NCBI GenBank assembly: GCA_035480955.1
Contig: DATIHF010000020.1
Span: 1 to 10,402 of the forward strand
Direction of reading: 5' to 3'
Source of the DNA: DATIHF01 sp035480955
Lineage (GTDB): Bacteria > Patescibacteriota > Microgenomatia > Woykebacterales > RBG-16-39-9b
DNA length: 10,402 nucleotides
Both the position numbers and the translations under genes were made by a program. Shown in pieces: positions 4,604-9,875 of this stretch. The number at the start of each line of letters is the position of its first letter. Within the stretch, counting starts at the first letter, position 1. The notes beneath the pieces are model-generated. The model saw only the letters and a program-made list of their open reading frames with translations, ran no database searches and had not been told where the DNA came from.

Positions 4604-6743
4604 GCTTTAATGGAATAGTAAAGTAAAAAGTTGAACCTTGGCCTTTCTTGCTCTCGACCCACATTTTTCCATGGTGTCTCTTGATTATCTCAGAAGAGAT
4701 ATAGAGGCCCATGCCAAGTCCTGGATAGGTTTTGTCATCGCCATAAACTCGAAAAAAGCGATCAAAGACAGACCCTAAGTTTTTTTTAGAGATTCCAATG
4801 CCAAAGTCTCTAACAGCAACAACTACACTCCCGTTTTCCCTGCCGACTGAAAGTTCCACTTTATCAGAGTCGGGAGAGTATTTGATCGCATTGTTGAGTA
4901 GATTGATCAAAACTTCATTGATTCTTTCTTTATCCGCGAAAACATTATGAGAAAGAGCACCTTTTTTGACTATTTCGTGAGTTTTATTGGTTGCGGCTAG
5001 CAGCTCGGTTGTCTCAGCAATCAGCCGGTCTAAAGAAAAGTTGATGCGGCGCAGTTTCAGCTTTCCAGATTCAATTTTGGAAACATCTAGAAGGTCGTTG
5101 ACGATACCAGTCAAACTATCAATCTGATCATTCATTCGTGAAAGTAAATGTTTTGCTTGGGGCTGTCTTTCAAATAAATTTTGCAGTAGTTGAGTAAAAA
5201 CTTTCAGACTCGTCAAAGGAGTTTTTAGCTCGTGACTCGCCATGCTAATGAATTCATTTTTGCGCTGTTCCTGCTCTTCTTTTTCAGAAAAGTCTACTAC
5301 ACTTCCAATCACCCTGGTGGGTTTGCCTGTTGAGTCTTTTTCCATAATTCCCTGATCCCAAAGTTGGACGTAGTGCCCGTCTTTGTGGAGAAAACGATAG
5401 TTGACGGTGTATTTGCCTTTGCTTTTGAAATTGAGACTTGTCCACCAGCGCAATCTTTCTTGATCTTCAGGATGAATTTTCCCAATCCACCAAGAGGCTT
5501 TTGGTGGGACCTCGTCGGGAGCAAAACCAGTCACTTCTTTTAATCCCTGCGAGCGAAAAACAGATTCATTTATTAAATCCCAGTCATAAATAAGTCCGTG
5601 AGCTGCTTGTGTAGCTAGCTCAAACCTTTTATTTGAGTCAGCGAGCTCTTGCTCCATTTTTTTCCTGCCCGTGATATCTGTTGTCACAACAGAGATTGAA
5701 GAAACCTTTCCCTCTATGTCGTAGATTGGAGATGGGGACACTAAAACGTCTTTGGTTTCTTTTGATTTTGTTGTCCTAACTGTTTCGAAAGGTGCGGGTT
5801 GTTTATTTCTTTTCAACCGATAAAGTGCTAGGTCATATTCTTTGGCTCGTTCTTTGGGCACAGTATAATCTTTAAGATTTTTTCCTAAAATTTCCGCTTC
5901 ACCATAACCAAACAGTCTTTCGGCCCCAGAGTTCCAAGTTGTAACTCTACCCGCAAGATTAATTGAATAAATGGCATCATTTGAGCTGTTAACAATGGTT
6001 GCCATTCGACCCATACCTTCTCTGACAAATTGTCTTTGGGATATGTCTCGAAAAATCAAGACTGCTCCGATAAACTTTCCTCCCCGATCTCGAATCGGAG
6101 AAAGACTATAGTCAACTTGTGACCTTTTACCATCACTAGAAATTAGAAAAGTTTCCTCGGTTTCAACTGTCGGCCGGTTGGCTCGGACAACTTTTTTCAA
6201 AAGATTTACTTTTTTAGGTTTACCCTCAAGCGAGTAAACTTTAAAAACTTCAGACAAATTTTTACTAACTGCTTCATTGATGCTTAATCCCAAAAACCGC
6301 ATTGCTGACGGGTTAATAAAAGTGATGCAGCCTTTTGTGTCAGTCGCAAGAACCGCGTCATCAATACTTTTTAAGGTAGTGAAAAATCTTTCTCTCTCCT
6401 CCCATACCTCCAAACGAGATCGCCTAACTGACTCTAGAATCAAAACAACCACAACTCCTTCGATAAGGTAAACCGCCGTTAGGTAAATACTTGCTTGGTC
6501 AGTACTCCATTGGTCTACTGGAGTTAAGAAGAAATAGTTAGCTGCTGCTGAAGTCAAAAGAGCTGCCAATAGACCTGGTCCTCGGCCTCCGATGTAAGTT
6601 GCAGTAACAATAACCGGTAGTAGGAGAAGAAGTGGGGTCCGACCAGTAAAGTCCAGCTGCTGTTTAAGCAGTATCATAGCAAGCAACAACCCAACTGCGG
6701 CCATATAACCTAGAACTGTTCTATTTTGGAATCTTTTTTCCAT
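4569..6743 (-). CDS. Membrane sensor histidine kinase: DUF4118 membrane domain, three PAS domains, HisKA, HATPase
   Basis: This 724-residue kinase has four N-terminal membrane helices (about residues 10-27, 36-50, 55-73 and 86-105) with the IGGRGPGLLAALLTSAAANYF signature of the KdpD-type DUF4118 domain. Three PAS regions follow (about 118-235, 245-358 and 372-487); the third resembles PAS_3/PAC with HPEDQER. The HisKA domain contains the phosphoacceptor H504 in SHELKTPL. The HATPase domain is intact: N617/N618 in the N-box, D646-F-G648-I-G650, FDRFFRV and GLGMGLYI (676-683). The PAS domains may sense redox state, light or ligands; no cofactor can be read from the sequence. The start is supported by a TATATT -10 box 7 nt upstream and the lack of an SD. 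The gene overlaps the receiver-only regulator by 35 bp, forming a sensor-receiver operon. Confidence 0.96.
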   Translation of the reverse strand: MEKRFQNRTVLGYMAAVGLLLAMILLKQQLDFTGRTPLLLLLPVIVTATYIGGRGPGLLAALLTSAAANYFFLTPVDQWSTDQASIYLTAVYLIEGVVVVLILESVRRSRLEVWEERERFFTTLKSIDDAVLATDTKGCITFINPSAMRFLGLSINEAVSKNLSEVFKVYSLEGKPKKVNLLKKVVRANRPTVETEETFLISSDGKRSQVDYSLSPIRDRGGKFIGAVLIFRDISQRQFVREGMGRMATIVNSSNDAIYSINLAGRVTTWNSGAERLFGYGEAEILGKNLKDYTVPKERAKEYDLALYRLKRNKQPAPFETVRTTKSKETKDVLVSPSPIYDIEGKVSSISVVTTDITGRKKMEQELADSNKRFELATQAAHGLIYDWDLINESVFRSQGLKEVTGFAPDEVPPKASWWIGKIHPEDQERLRWWTSLNFKSKGKYTVNYRFLHKDGHYVQLWDQGIMEKDSTGKPTRVIGSVVDFSEKEEQEQRKNEFISMASHELKTPLTSLKVFTQLLQNLFERQPQAKHLLSRMNDQIDSLTGIVNDLLDVSKIESGKLKLRRINFSLDRLIAETTELLAATNKTHEIVKKGALSHNVFADKERINEVLINLLNNAIKYSPDSDKVELSVGRENGSVVVAVRDFGIGISKKNLGSVFDRFFRVYGDDKTYPGLGMGLYISSEIIKRHHGKMWVESKKGQGSTFYFTIPLKHDGQASKNTYS

Positions 6744-6750
6744 TGATTGA

Positions 6751-6778
6751 AATATACCTCATAATGCAAGAGGGTAAA
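6751..6778 (-). promoter_or_regulatory. Promoter of the sensor kinase operon (TTTACC-16-TATATT)
   Basis: On the minus strand TTTACC (6773-6778, 4/6) is 16 nt from TATATT (6751-6756, 5/6). The -10 box ends 7 nt before ATG 6743, predicting a leaderless or nearly leaderless transcript with no SD. Confidence 0.55.
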
Positions 6779-6841
6779 CCAACAATCACTTAAAAATATA
6801 ATAATTTTGTAAGAAAAATGAAAAAACGAGGTAAGGATTTT

Positions 6842-7240
6842 TTACTTTTTTTCAGGTAGCAGATTTAGACAAACAGAATTTAGACAGTAGCGTTTTCCAG
6901 TCTCAGTCGGCCCATCCTCAAACATGTGTCCCAAATGAGAGCCGCAGCGGGCGCACTTAACCTCGGTACGAGTCATACCACCTGAGGTGTCAGTTTCGTA
7001 CTCTACTGCGTTTTCAGAAATCGGTTTATCAAAACTTGGCCAACCGGTACCAGAATCAAATTTCGTATCTGATTTAAACAAAGGGTTGTCGCAAACCGCA
7101 CATTTATAGACCCCATCTTCTTTGGAGAAATTATATTTCCCAGTGAAAGGGGTTTCGGTTCCTTTTTCTCGGGCTATCTTGTAAAGCTCCGGGGAGAGCT
7201 CCTTTTGGTAGTCTTGATCAGTTTTTTGCATTTTATCCAT
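6842..7240 (-). CDS. msrB: Peptide-methionine (R)-S-oxide reductase MsrB
   Basis: MsrB reduces methionine-R-sulfoxide in proteins, repairing oxidative damage in the cytoplasm. The 132-residue form shows the full family pattern: zinc ligands C47/C50 (CAVC) and C96/C99 (CARC), the substrate-binding FDSGTGWPSFD (61-71), GHMFEDGP (104-111) and catalytic C119 in KRYCLNS. The usual resolving cysteine of two-Cys MsrB enzymes (SGCGWP) is Thr64, whereas an extra C124 sits five residues after the catalytic one. The frame can be extended to ATG 7279, but ATG 7240 is chosen because a perfect TGC-TATAAT promoter lies 6 nt before it, within the longer frame. The gene is divergent from the aquaporin gene, with 66 bp between the chosen starts. 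Confidence 0.96.
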   Translation of the reverse strand: MDKMQKTDQDYQKELSPELYKIAREKGTETPFTGKYNFSKEDGVYKCAVCDNPLFKSDTKFDSGTGWPSFDKPISENAVEYETDTSGGMTRTEVKCARCGSHLGHMFEDGPTETGKRYCLNSVCLNLLPEKK

Positions 7241-7246
7241 GTCTTC

Positions 7247-7255
7247 ATTATAGCA
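7247..7255 (-). promoter_or_regulatory. Extended -10 promoter of msrB (TGC-TATAAT)
   Basis: On the minus strand a perfect TATAAT (7247-7252) is preceded by TGC (7253-7255) and followed by exactly 6 nt and ATG 7240. This fixes the shorter start of msrB and predicts a leaderless mRNA. The palindrome GCAATATTGC (7262-7271) lies in the region normally occupied by the spacer and -35. Confidence 0.75.
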
Positions 7256-7261
7256 ACTCAG

Positions 7262-7271
7262 GCAATATTGC
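7262..7271. promoter_or_regulatory. Palindrome GCAATATTGC between divergent msrB and aquaporin promoters
   Basis: A perfect 10-bp inverted repeat lies where the spacer/-35 of the msrB promoter and the putative -35 TTGCAA (7268-7273) of the aquaporin promoter meet. It is well placed for a shared dimeric repressor or activator, but no regulator is identified and short AT-rich palindromes occur by chance. Confidence 0.3.
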
Positions 7272-7296
7272 AAATGCATTGTTTTGGTTGTAGAGT
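7268..7296 (+). promoter_or_regulatory. Putative aquaporin promoter (TTGCAA-17-TAGAGT)
   Basis: TTGCAA (7268-7273) and TAGAGT (7291-7296), each a 4/6 match, are 17 nt apart. ATG 7307 follows the -10 box after 10 nt with no SD, suggesting a leader of only a few nucleotides. Confidence 0.4.
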
Positions 7297-7306
7297 TAAC
7301 TAAGTT

Positions 7307-7924
7307 ATGAGAAACAAGTATATCGTTGAGTTTATCGGTACTTTTTTCTTAGTGTTGGTGGTTGCTCTCTCTGGTAACCCGATTGCAATTGGTTCTATTC
7401 TGATGGCAATGGTTTACATGGGCGGCTACATTTCCGGAGCTCACTACAACCCCGCAATTTCGACAATGCTCCTTCTTCAGAAACAAATCGATTCAAACAC
7501 TTGGCTCAGATATGTTGGGGTCCAATTTTTAGCAGCAATTTGTGCTTCAGCAGTTTACTGGTGGGTCAAACAAACTTACTTTTTGCCCTCGCCAGGGAGT
7601 GGAGTAGATTTTTTCACTGCTTTCCTAATGGAATTAATCTTTACTTTTGCTCTTTGTAGCGTGGTTATTCACACTGCGGCGACTGAAAAAACTAAAGGGA
7701 ACAATTACTACGGTTTAGCGATCGGCTTTACTGTTGCCGCTGGAGCCTTTGCAGTTGGCCCAATCTCCGGTGGAGCCTTTAACCCGGCAGTCGGCATTGG
7801 TCCTCTACTTCTGGATTTTCAAAATATTGGCATGCACTTTGGTAATATTTTACTCTATCTTCTGGGACCTCTTGCGGGAGCCTTGGCGGCTAGTCTAGTC
7901 TACACTCAAATTTCCAAGAAATAA
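7307..7924 (+). CDS. Aquaporin/MIP-family channel with non-canonical selectivity filter
   Basis: This 205-residue membrane channel has six hydrophobic helices and the two half-helix NPA motifs: GAHYNPAIS (N48-A50) and GGAFNPAVG (N159-A161). The N-terminal EFIGTFFLV and internal MELIFTF are the family's conserved glutamate-bearing helices. MIP channels passively conduct water, glycerol or other small neutral solutes across the cytoplasmic membrane. The arginine that normally follows the second NPA (NPAR) is Val162 here. By counting back from that motif, the helix-5 filter position that is His in AqpZ is Ala147. A wider, less water-selective pore is therefore inferred. The protein is shorter than AqpZ (231 residues). 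Its divergent neighbour is msrB, so a link to peroxide or oxidative stress is conceivable but unproven. Confidence 0.93.
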   Translation: MRNKYIVEFIGTFFLVLVVALSGNPIAIGSILMAMVYMGGYISGAHYNPAISTMLLLQKQIDSNTWLRYVGVQFLAAICASAVYWWVKQTYFLPSPGSGVDFFTAFLMELIFTFALCSVVIHTAATEKTKGNNYYGLAIGFTVAAGAFAVGPISGGAFNPAVGIGPLLLDFQNIGMHFGNILLYLLGPLAGALAASLVYTQISKK

Positions 7925-7931
7925 TTCCATA

Positions 7932-7960
7932 TTGACATCCCCACACACTCTTTTTAAACT
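7932..7960 (+). promoter_or_regulatory. Promoter of the DUF1059 gene (TTGACA-17-TAAACT)
   Basis: A perfect -35 box TTGACA (7932-7937) is 17 nt from TAAACT (7955-7960, 4/6). It lies just after the aquaporin stop, so the small gene has its own promoter and a predicted leader of roughly 30 nt that contains the SD. Confidence 0.75.
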
Positions 7961-7979
7961 CGATAAAGTTTCAATTTTT

Positions 7980-7990
7980 AAGGAGGTGAT
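7980..7990 (+). promoter_or_regulatory. Full-length Shine-Dalgarno AAGGAGGTGAT deciding a TTG start
   Basis: This 11-nt stretch is complementary to essentially the whole anti-SD of 16S rRNA. The ATG at 7989-7991 overlaps it and is in the wrong frame, so translation should start at TTG 7996, 5 nt after it. Confidence 0.85.
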
Positions 7991-7995
7991 GGACT

Positions 7996-8190
7996 TTGAC
8001 TTACAGTTTTACTTGTCAAGAGGGACACGAACCAAAAACTTTCACTACTGAAGCCGACAACGATGACCAGGCAATGGAGAGCATTCTAGAACAAATGGGC
8101 CCACACGTCGCCGAAGTACACCCAGACCTGGCTGGGAAATCACCAGAGGAGCTTAAGCAAATGGTAATGGACGGCTGGACTAAAGCCTAA
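7996..8190 (+). CDS. DUF1059 family small protein
   Basis: This 64-residue soluble protein matches the DUF1059 outline: an N-terminal strand with a Cys and a nearby His (FTCQEGHE, C7 and H11), an alpha segment of Asp/Glu-rich residues, then HVAEVHPDLAGKSPEELKQMV near the C-terminus. Function is unknown; C7, H11, H37 and H42 could bind a metal, which is speculation. It starts with TTG, fixed by a full-length SD ending 5 nt upstream, and is transcribed from its own TTGACA promoter behind the aquaporin gene. A hairpin terminator follows the stop codon. The combination of consensus -35, perfect SD and short product suggests high expression. Confidence 0.75.
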   Translation: MTYSFTCQEGHEPKTFTTEADNDDQAMESILEQMGPHVAEVHPDLAGKSPEELKQMVMDGWTKA

Positions 8191-8206
8191 ATTTTTTAGA
8201 TTCTTT

Positions 8207-8242
8207 AGAAAACGATCTTCGAAGTTATGGGGGTCGTTTTCT
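8207..8242. terminator. Bidirectional terminator between the convergent DUF1059 and dgkA genes
   Basis: AGAAAACGATC (8207-8217) pairs with GGTCGTTTTCT (8232-8242), giving an 11-bp stem with one G-U pair on + and a 14-nt loop. It lies in the 55-bp gap between two convergent stop codons. T-runs flank both sides (CTTTT after it on +, and AAAAAATT-type sequence read on the other strand). Confidence 0.75.
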
Positions 8243-8245
8243 CTT

Positions 8246-8614
8246 TTAACGAAGGGAAGTAAAATGAGGCAGAAAGAGAAGCAGTCCAACAACAACTGAG
8301 ACAATGCTAATCAGTAAAACTGCGGCGGCGGAAACGTCTTTGGCAATTTTCGCTTCGGGAAGCAGCTTTTCTTTAACTGCCAGATCGACAACTATCTCAA
8401 CTACAGTATTGAGGAGTTCGGCGGTCAGGACTAGACCAACCATCAGTACCAAAATCATCCACTCTCCCCGACTGAAATTTAACACATAGGCCAAGACAAC
8501 TACTGCCACTGCGAAAACAAGCTGTACCTGAAAGTTTTTTTGGGTTGTGAAAGCATGGGTCAAGCCAGAAAAAGCGTATTTAAAACTTTTGACTCGGGTA
8601 GTTTCTTTTAGCAT
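8246..8614 (-). CDS. dgkA: DgkA-type lipid kinase (diacylglycerol/undecaprenol kinase)
   Basis: This 122-residue integral membrane kinase has a short amphipathic N-terminus (SFKYAFSGLTHAFTTQKNF) and three membrane helices (about residues 31-46, 51-72 and 94-115). The family's active-site signature is present as TAELLNTVVEIVVD (E66, N69, E73, D77) followed by AKDVSAAAVLL (91-101). Gram-positive-type members phosphorylate undecaprenol to recycle the cell-wall lipid carrier, whereas proteobacterial DgkA phosphorylates diacylglycerol. The length and sequence fit the undecaprenol type, but the substrate cannot be proven here. The start lies 5 bp after the stop of the degenerate-receiver gene, with no SD, so the two are almost certainly co-transcribed and translationally coupled. 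Confidence 0.93.
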   Translation of the reverse strand: MLKETTRVKSFKYAFSGLTHAFTTQKNFQVQLVFAVAVVVLAYVLNFSRGEWMILVLMVGLVLTAELLNTVVEIVVDLAVKEKLLPEAKIAKDVSAAAVLLISIVSVVVGLLLFLPHFTSLR

Positions 8615-8619
8615 GATTT

Positions 8620-9006
8620 TTAGAGAGAAAGTCTCATTCGGGGAATATTAAGAATTCTTTTCAAAGATTCACCCAGCTGATCGGAAGTAGTGTCAAAAGC
8701 TCGCAGCGCCTTTGTCGCCCCGCTGTCAAAGTATTCGCTCAAACTATCACTCTTTTCATCGGTGATCACAAGAATCGGGGTTGAAGAAGCAGAGACACGG
8801 TGCAAGGCTCTTACTTTAATTAAAAACCACAGACTCTCCTCTCGAGGTAAACAAGCAACTGCTGCGGGGAAAAACTCATCTCCGATCCGATCAAGCCCAT
8901 CTTTGGCCGATAATTCCGTCTCAACGTCAAAACCAGACTCGATCAAATACTTGGTGTATTTTTCCGCTAAAGTATTTTCCGAGCAGACTAATAAAATCTT
9001 AGCCAT
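8620..9006 (-). CDS. Degenerate (pseudo-)receiver protein
   Basis: This 128-residue protein keeps the alternating alpha-beta pattern of a CheY-like receiver (AKILLVCSENTLAEKYTKYL, then FDVETELSAKDGLDRI, PILVITDEK, SGATKALRAFD). It lacks the key residues, though: the acidic pocket is VCSEN instead of VDDD, the phosphoacceptor region AAVACLPREE has no Asp, and the KPF motif reads RAFD. The Thr of ITDE remains. It is therefore unlikely to be phosphorylated and may act as a constitutive binding module. It is the first gene of a two-gene unit with dgkA, suggesting a role in envelope lipid metabolism or in regulating that kinase (inference). A TGT-TATATT promoter precedes it with a leader of about 7 nt. 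Confidence 0.8.
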   Translation of the reverse strand: MAKILLVCSENTLAEKYTKYLIESGFDVETELSAKDGLDRIGDEFFPAAVACLPREESLWFLIKVRALHRVSASSTPILVITDEKSDSLSEYFDSGATKALRAFDTTSDQLGESLKRILNIPRMRLSL

Positions 9007-9020
9007 GAATTCTAGCTACA

Positions 9021-9049
9021 AATATAACAGCAATCAAGAGAGTAAACAA
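9021..9049 (-). promoter_or_regulatory. Promoter of the pseudo-receiver-dgkA unit (TTGTTT-17-TATATT, extended -10)
   Basis: On the minus strand TTGTTT (9044-9049) is 17 nt from TATATT (9021-9026), which is preceded by TGT. The -10 box lies 14 nt before ATG 9006, so the predicted leader is about 7 nt with no SD. Confidence 0.6.
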
Positions 9050-9061
9050 TAGTCTACTAAA

Positions 9062-9091
9062 TTGGACGTTGAGCGTATTTTTGGTTACAAT
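9062..9091 (+). promoter_or_regulatory. Putative yidC promoter (TTGGAC-18-TACAAT)
   Basis: TACAAT (9086-9091, 5/6) lies 8 nt before ATG 9100, and TTGGAC (9062-9067, 3/6) is 18 nt upstream of it. No SD is present, so transcription should start within a few bases of the ATG. The promoter is back-to-back with that of the pseudo-receiver gene. Confidence 0.55.
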
Positions 9092-9099
9092 CTAATCTG

Positions 9100-9816
9100 A
9101 TGTTTGGAATTTTTTCACAGCTTTATATAACTTTTCTCTATCAACCGATCTACAATGTAGTAATTATTCTTTACAACCACTCTCCAGGCCCTAATCTTGG
9201 GTGGGCGATGGTGATGTTGGCTCTGATTGTCAGATTGTTGATGCTTCCTTTGACCTTGAGAGGTTACCGAACCGACCATCTTTTGGAGGAGTCAGCACGG
9301 GATTTGAGAGAAATGGAAAATGATACCAACCTCGCTCCTCAGGAAAAACGCAACAAGATTACCGCTTACCTGAGAGCAAAAGGCATCAATCCAACTTCGG
9401 AAATAATTTCGGTAATCGCTCAACTGCTATTTTTGGCAGTGCTTTACCAAGTAGTCCAACACGGTATTACTCCTGAGGGTTACAATATGCTCTACTCCTT
9501 TGTAAAACACCCGATTGGGGATCTAAACACAGTTTTCTTTTTTAATGTCAATGTTGCCACTCGTAGCGTCCTCTACAGCGCGATCGCCGCGGCTCTACTC
9601 TTTGTTGAGCAGCTTTGGGAGTATGAATCAAAGAAAAATATTCCCGAGGCGACTTTTTCTGAACGTTGGTATCCCTTGCTTTTACCTATCTTCACTTTTA
9701 TACTGTTAGTATTCCTACCTGCGACGAAGGCAGTCTTTTTAGGCACTTCTATCCTCTTTAGTTTGGGTGTTCGCACTATGTTCACCTTGGGCAGTATCGG
9801 GAAGTCGAAAAAATAA
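9100..9816 (+). CDS. yidC: YidC/Oxa1 family membrane protein insertase (short form)
   Basis: YidC inserts and folds membrane proteins, alone or with SecYEG. This 238-residue version has five hydrophobic segments (about residues 4-26, 33-53, 101-122, 154-174 and 189-222). The groove arginine R45 lies in LIVRLLMLPLTLR, and the charged cytoplasmic hairpin between TM1 and TM2 of the core (about 54-98) contains EMENDTNLAPQEKRNKI. It lacks the large periplasmic domain of E. coli YidC and any obvious lipoprotein signal, and the segment after TM3 is short, as in Gram-positive-like or compact genomes. The SPFH gene follows 59 bp downstream on the same strand. No rpmH/rnpA/jag genes, the usual neighbours, are visible. 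The family call is firm. Confidence 0.9.
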   Translation: MFGIFSQLYITFLYQPIYNVVIILYNHSPGPNLGWAMVMLALIVRLLMLPLTLRGYRTDHLLEESARDLREMENDTNLAPQEKRNKITAYLRAKGINPTSEIISVIAQLLFLAVLYQVVQHGITPEGYNMLYSFVKHPIGDLNTVFFFNVNVATRSVLYSAIAAALLFVEQLWEYESKKNIPEATFSERWYPLLLPIFTFILLVFLPATKAVFLGTSILFSLGVRTMFTLGSIGKSKK

Positions 9817-9826
9817 TTATGTTTGG

Positions 9827-9845
9827 CAATTGCTCCTAGCAATTG
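9827..9845. other. Hairpin CAATTGCT-CCT-AGCAATTG between yidC and the SPFH gene
   Basis: A perfect 8-bp inverted repeat with a 3-nt loop lies 10 bp after the yidC stop and 30 bp before the SPFH start. No T-run follows it, so it is a poor intrinsic terminator. It could stabilise the yidC mRNA end or be an operator for the next gene. Confidence 0.5.
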
Positions 9846-9861
9846 GTGAGAACTCAATTAA

Positions 9862-9869
9862 AATAATAT
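9862..9869 (+). promoter_or_regulatory. Putative -10 region of the SPFH gene (AATAAT/TAATAT)
   Basis: AATAAT (9862-9867) and the overlapping TAATAT (9864-9869) end 8 and 6 nt before ATG 9876, the same distance as at the other leaderless-type genes. There is no good -35 and the DNA is A/T-rich, so this is tentative. Confidence 0.3.
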
Positions 9870-9875
9870 AAAAAG

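Noticed and set aside
7241..7279. Longer msrB start at ATG 7279
   Set aside because: A TGC-TATAAT promoter lies inside this extension 6 nt before ATG 7240, and the extra residues are not part of the MsrB family.
9573..9857. 94-codon minus-strand open frame within yidC
   Set aside because: It lies opposite a well-supported yidC and lacks any start signal or family features.
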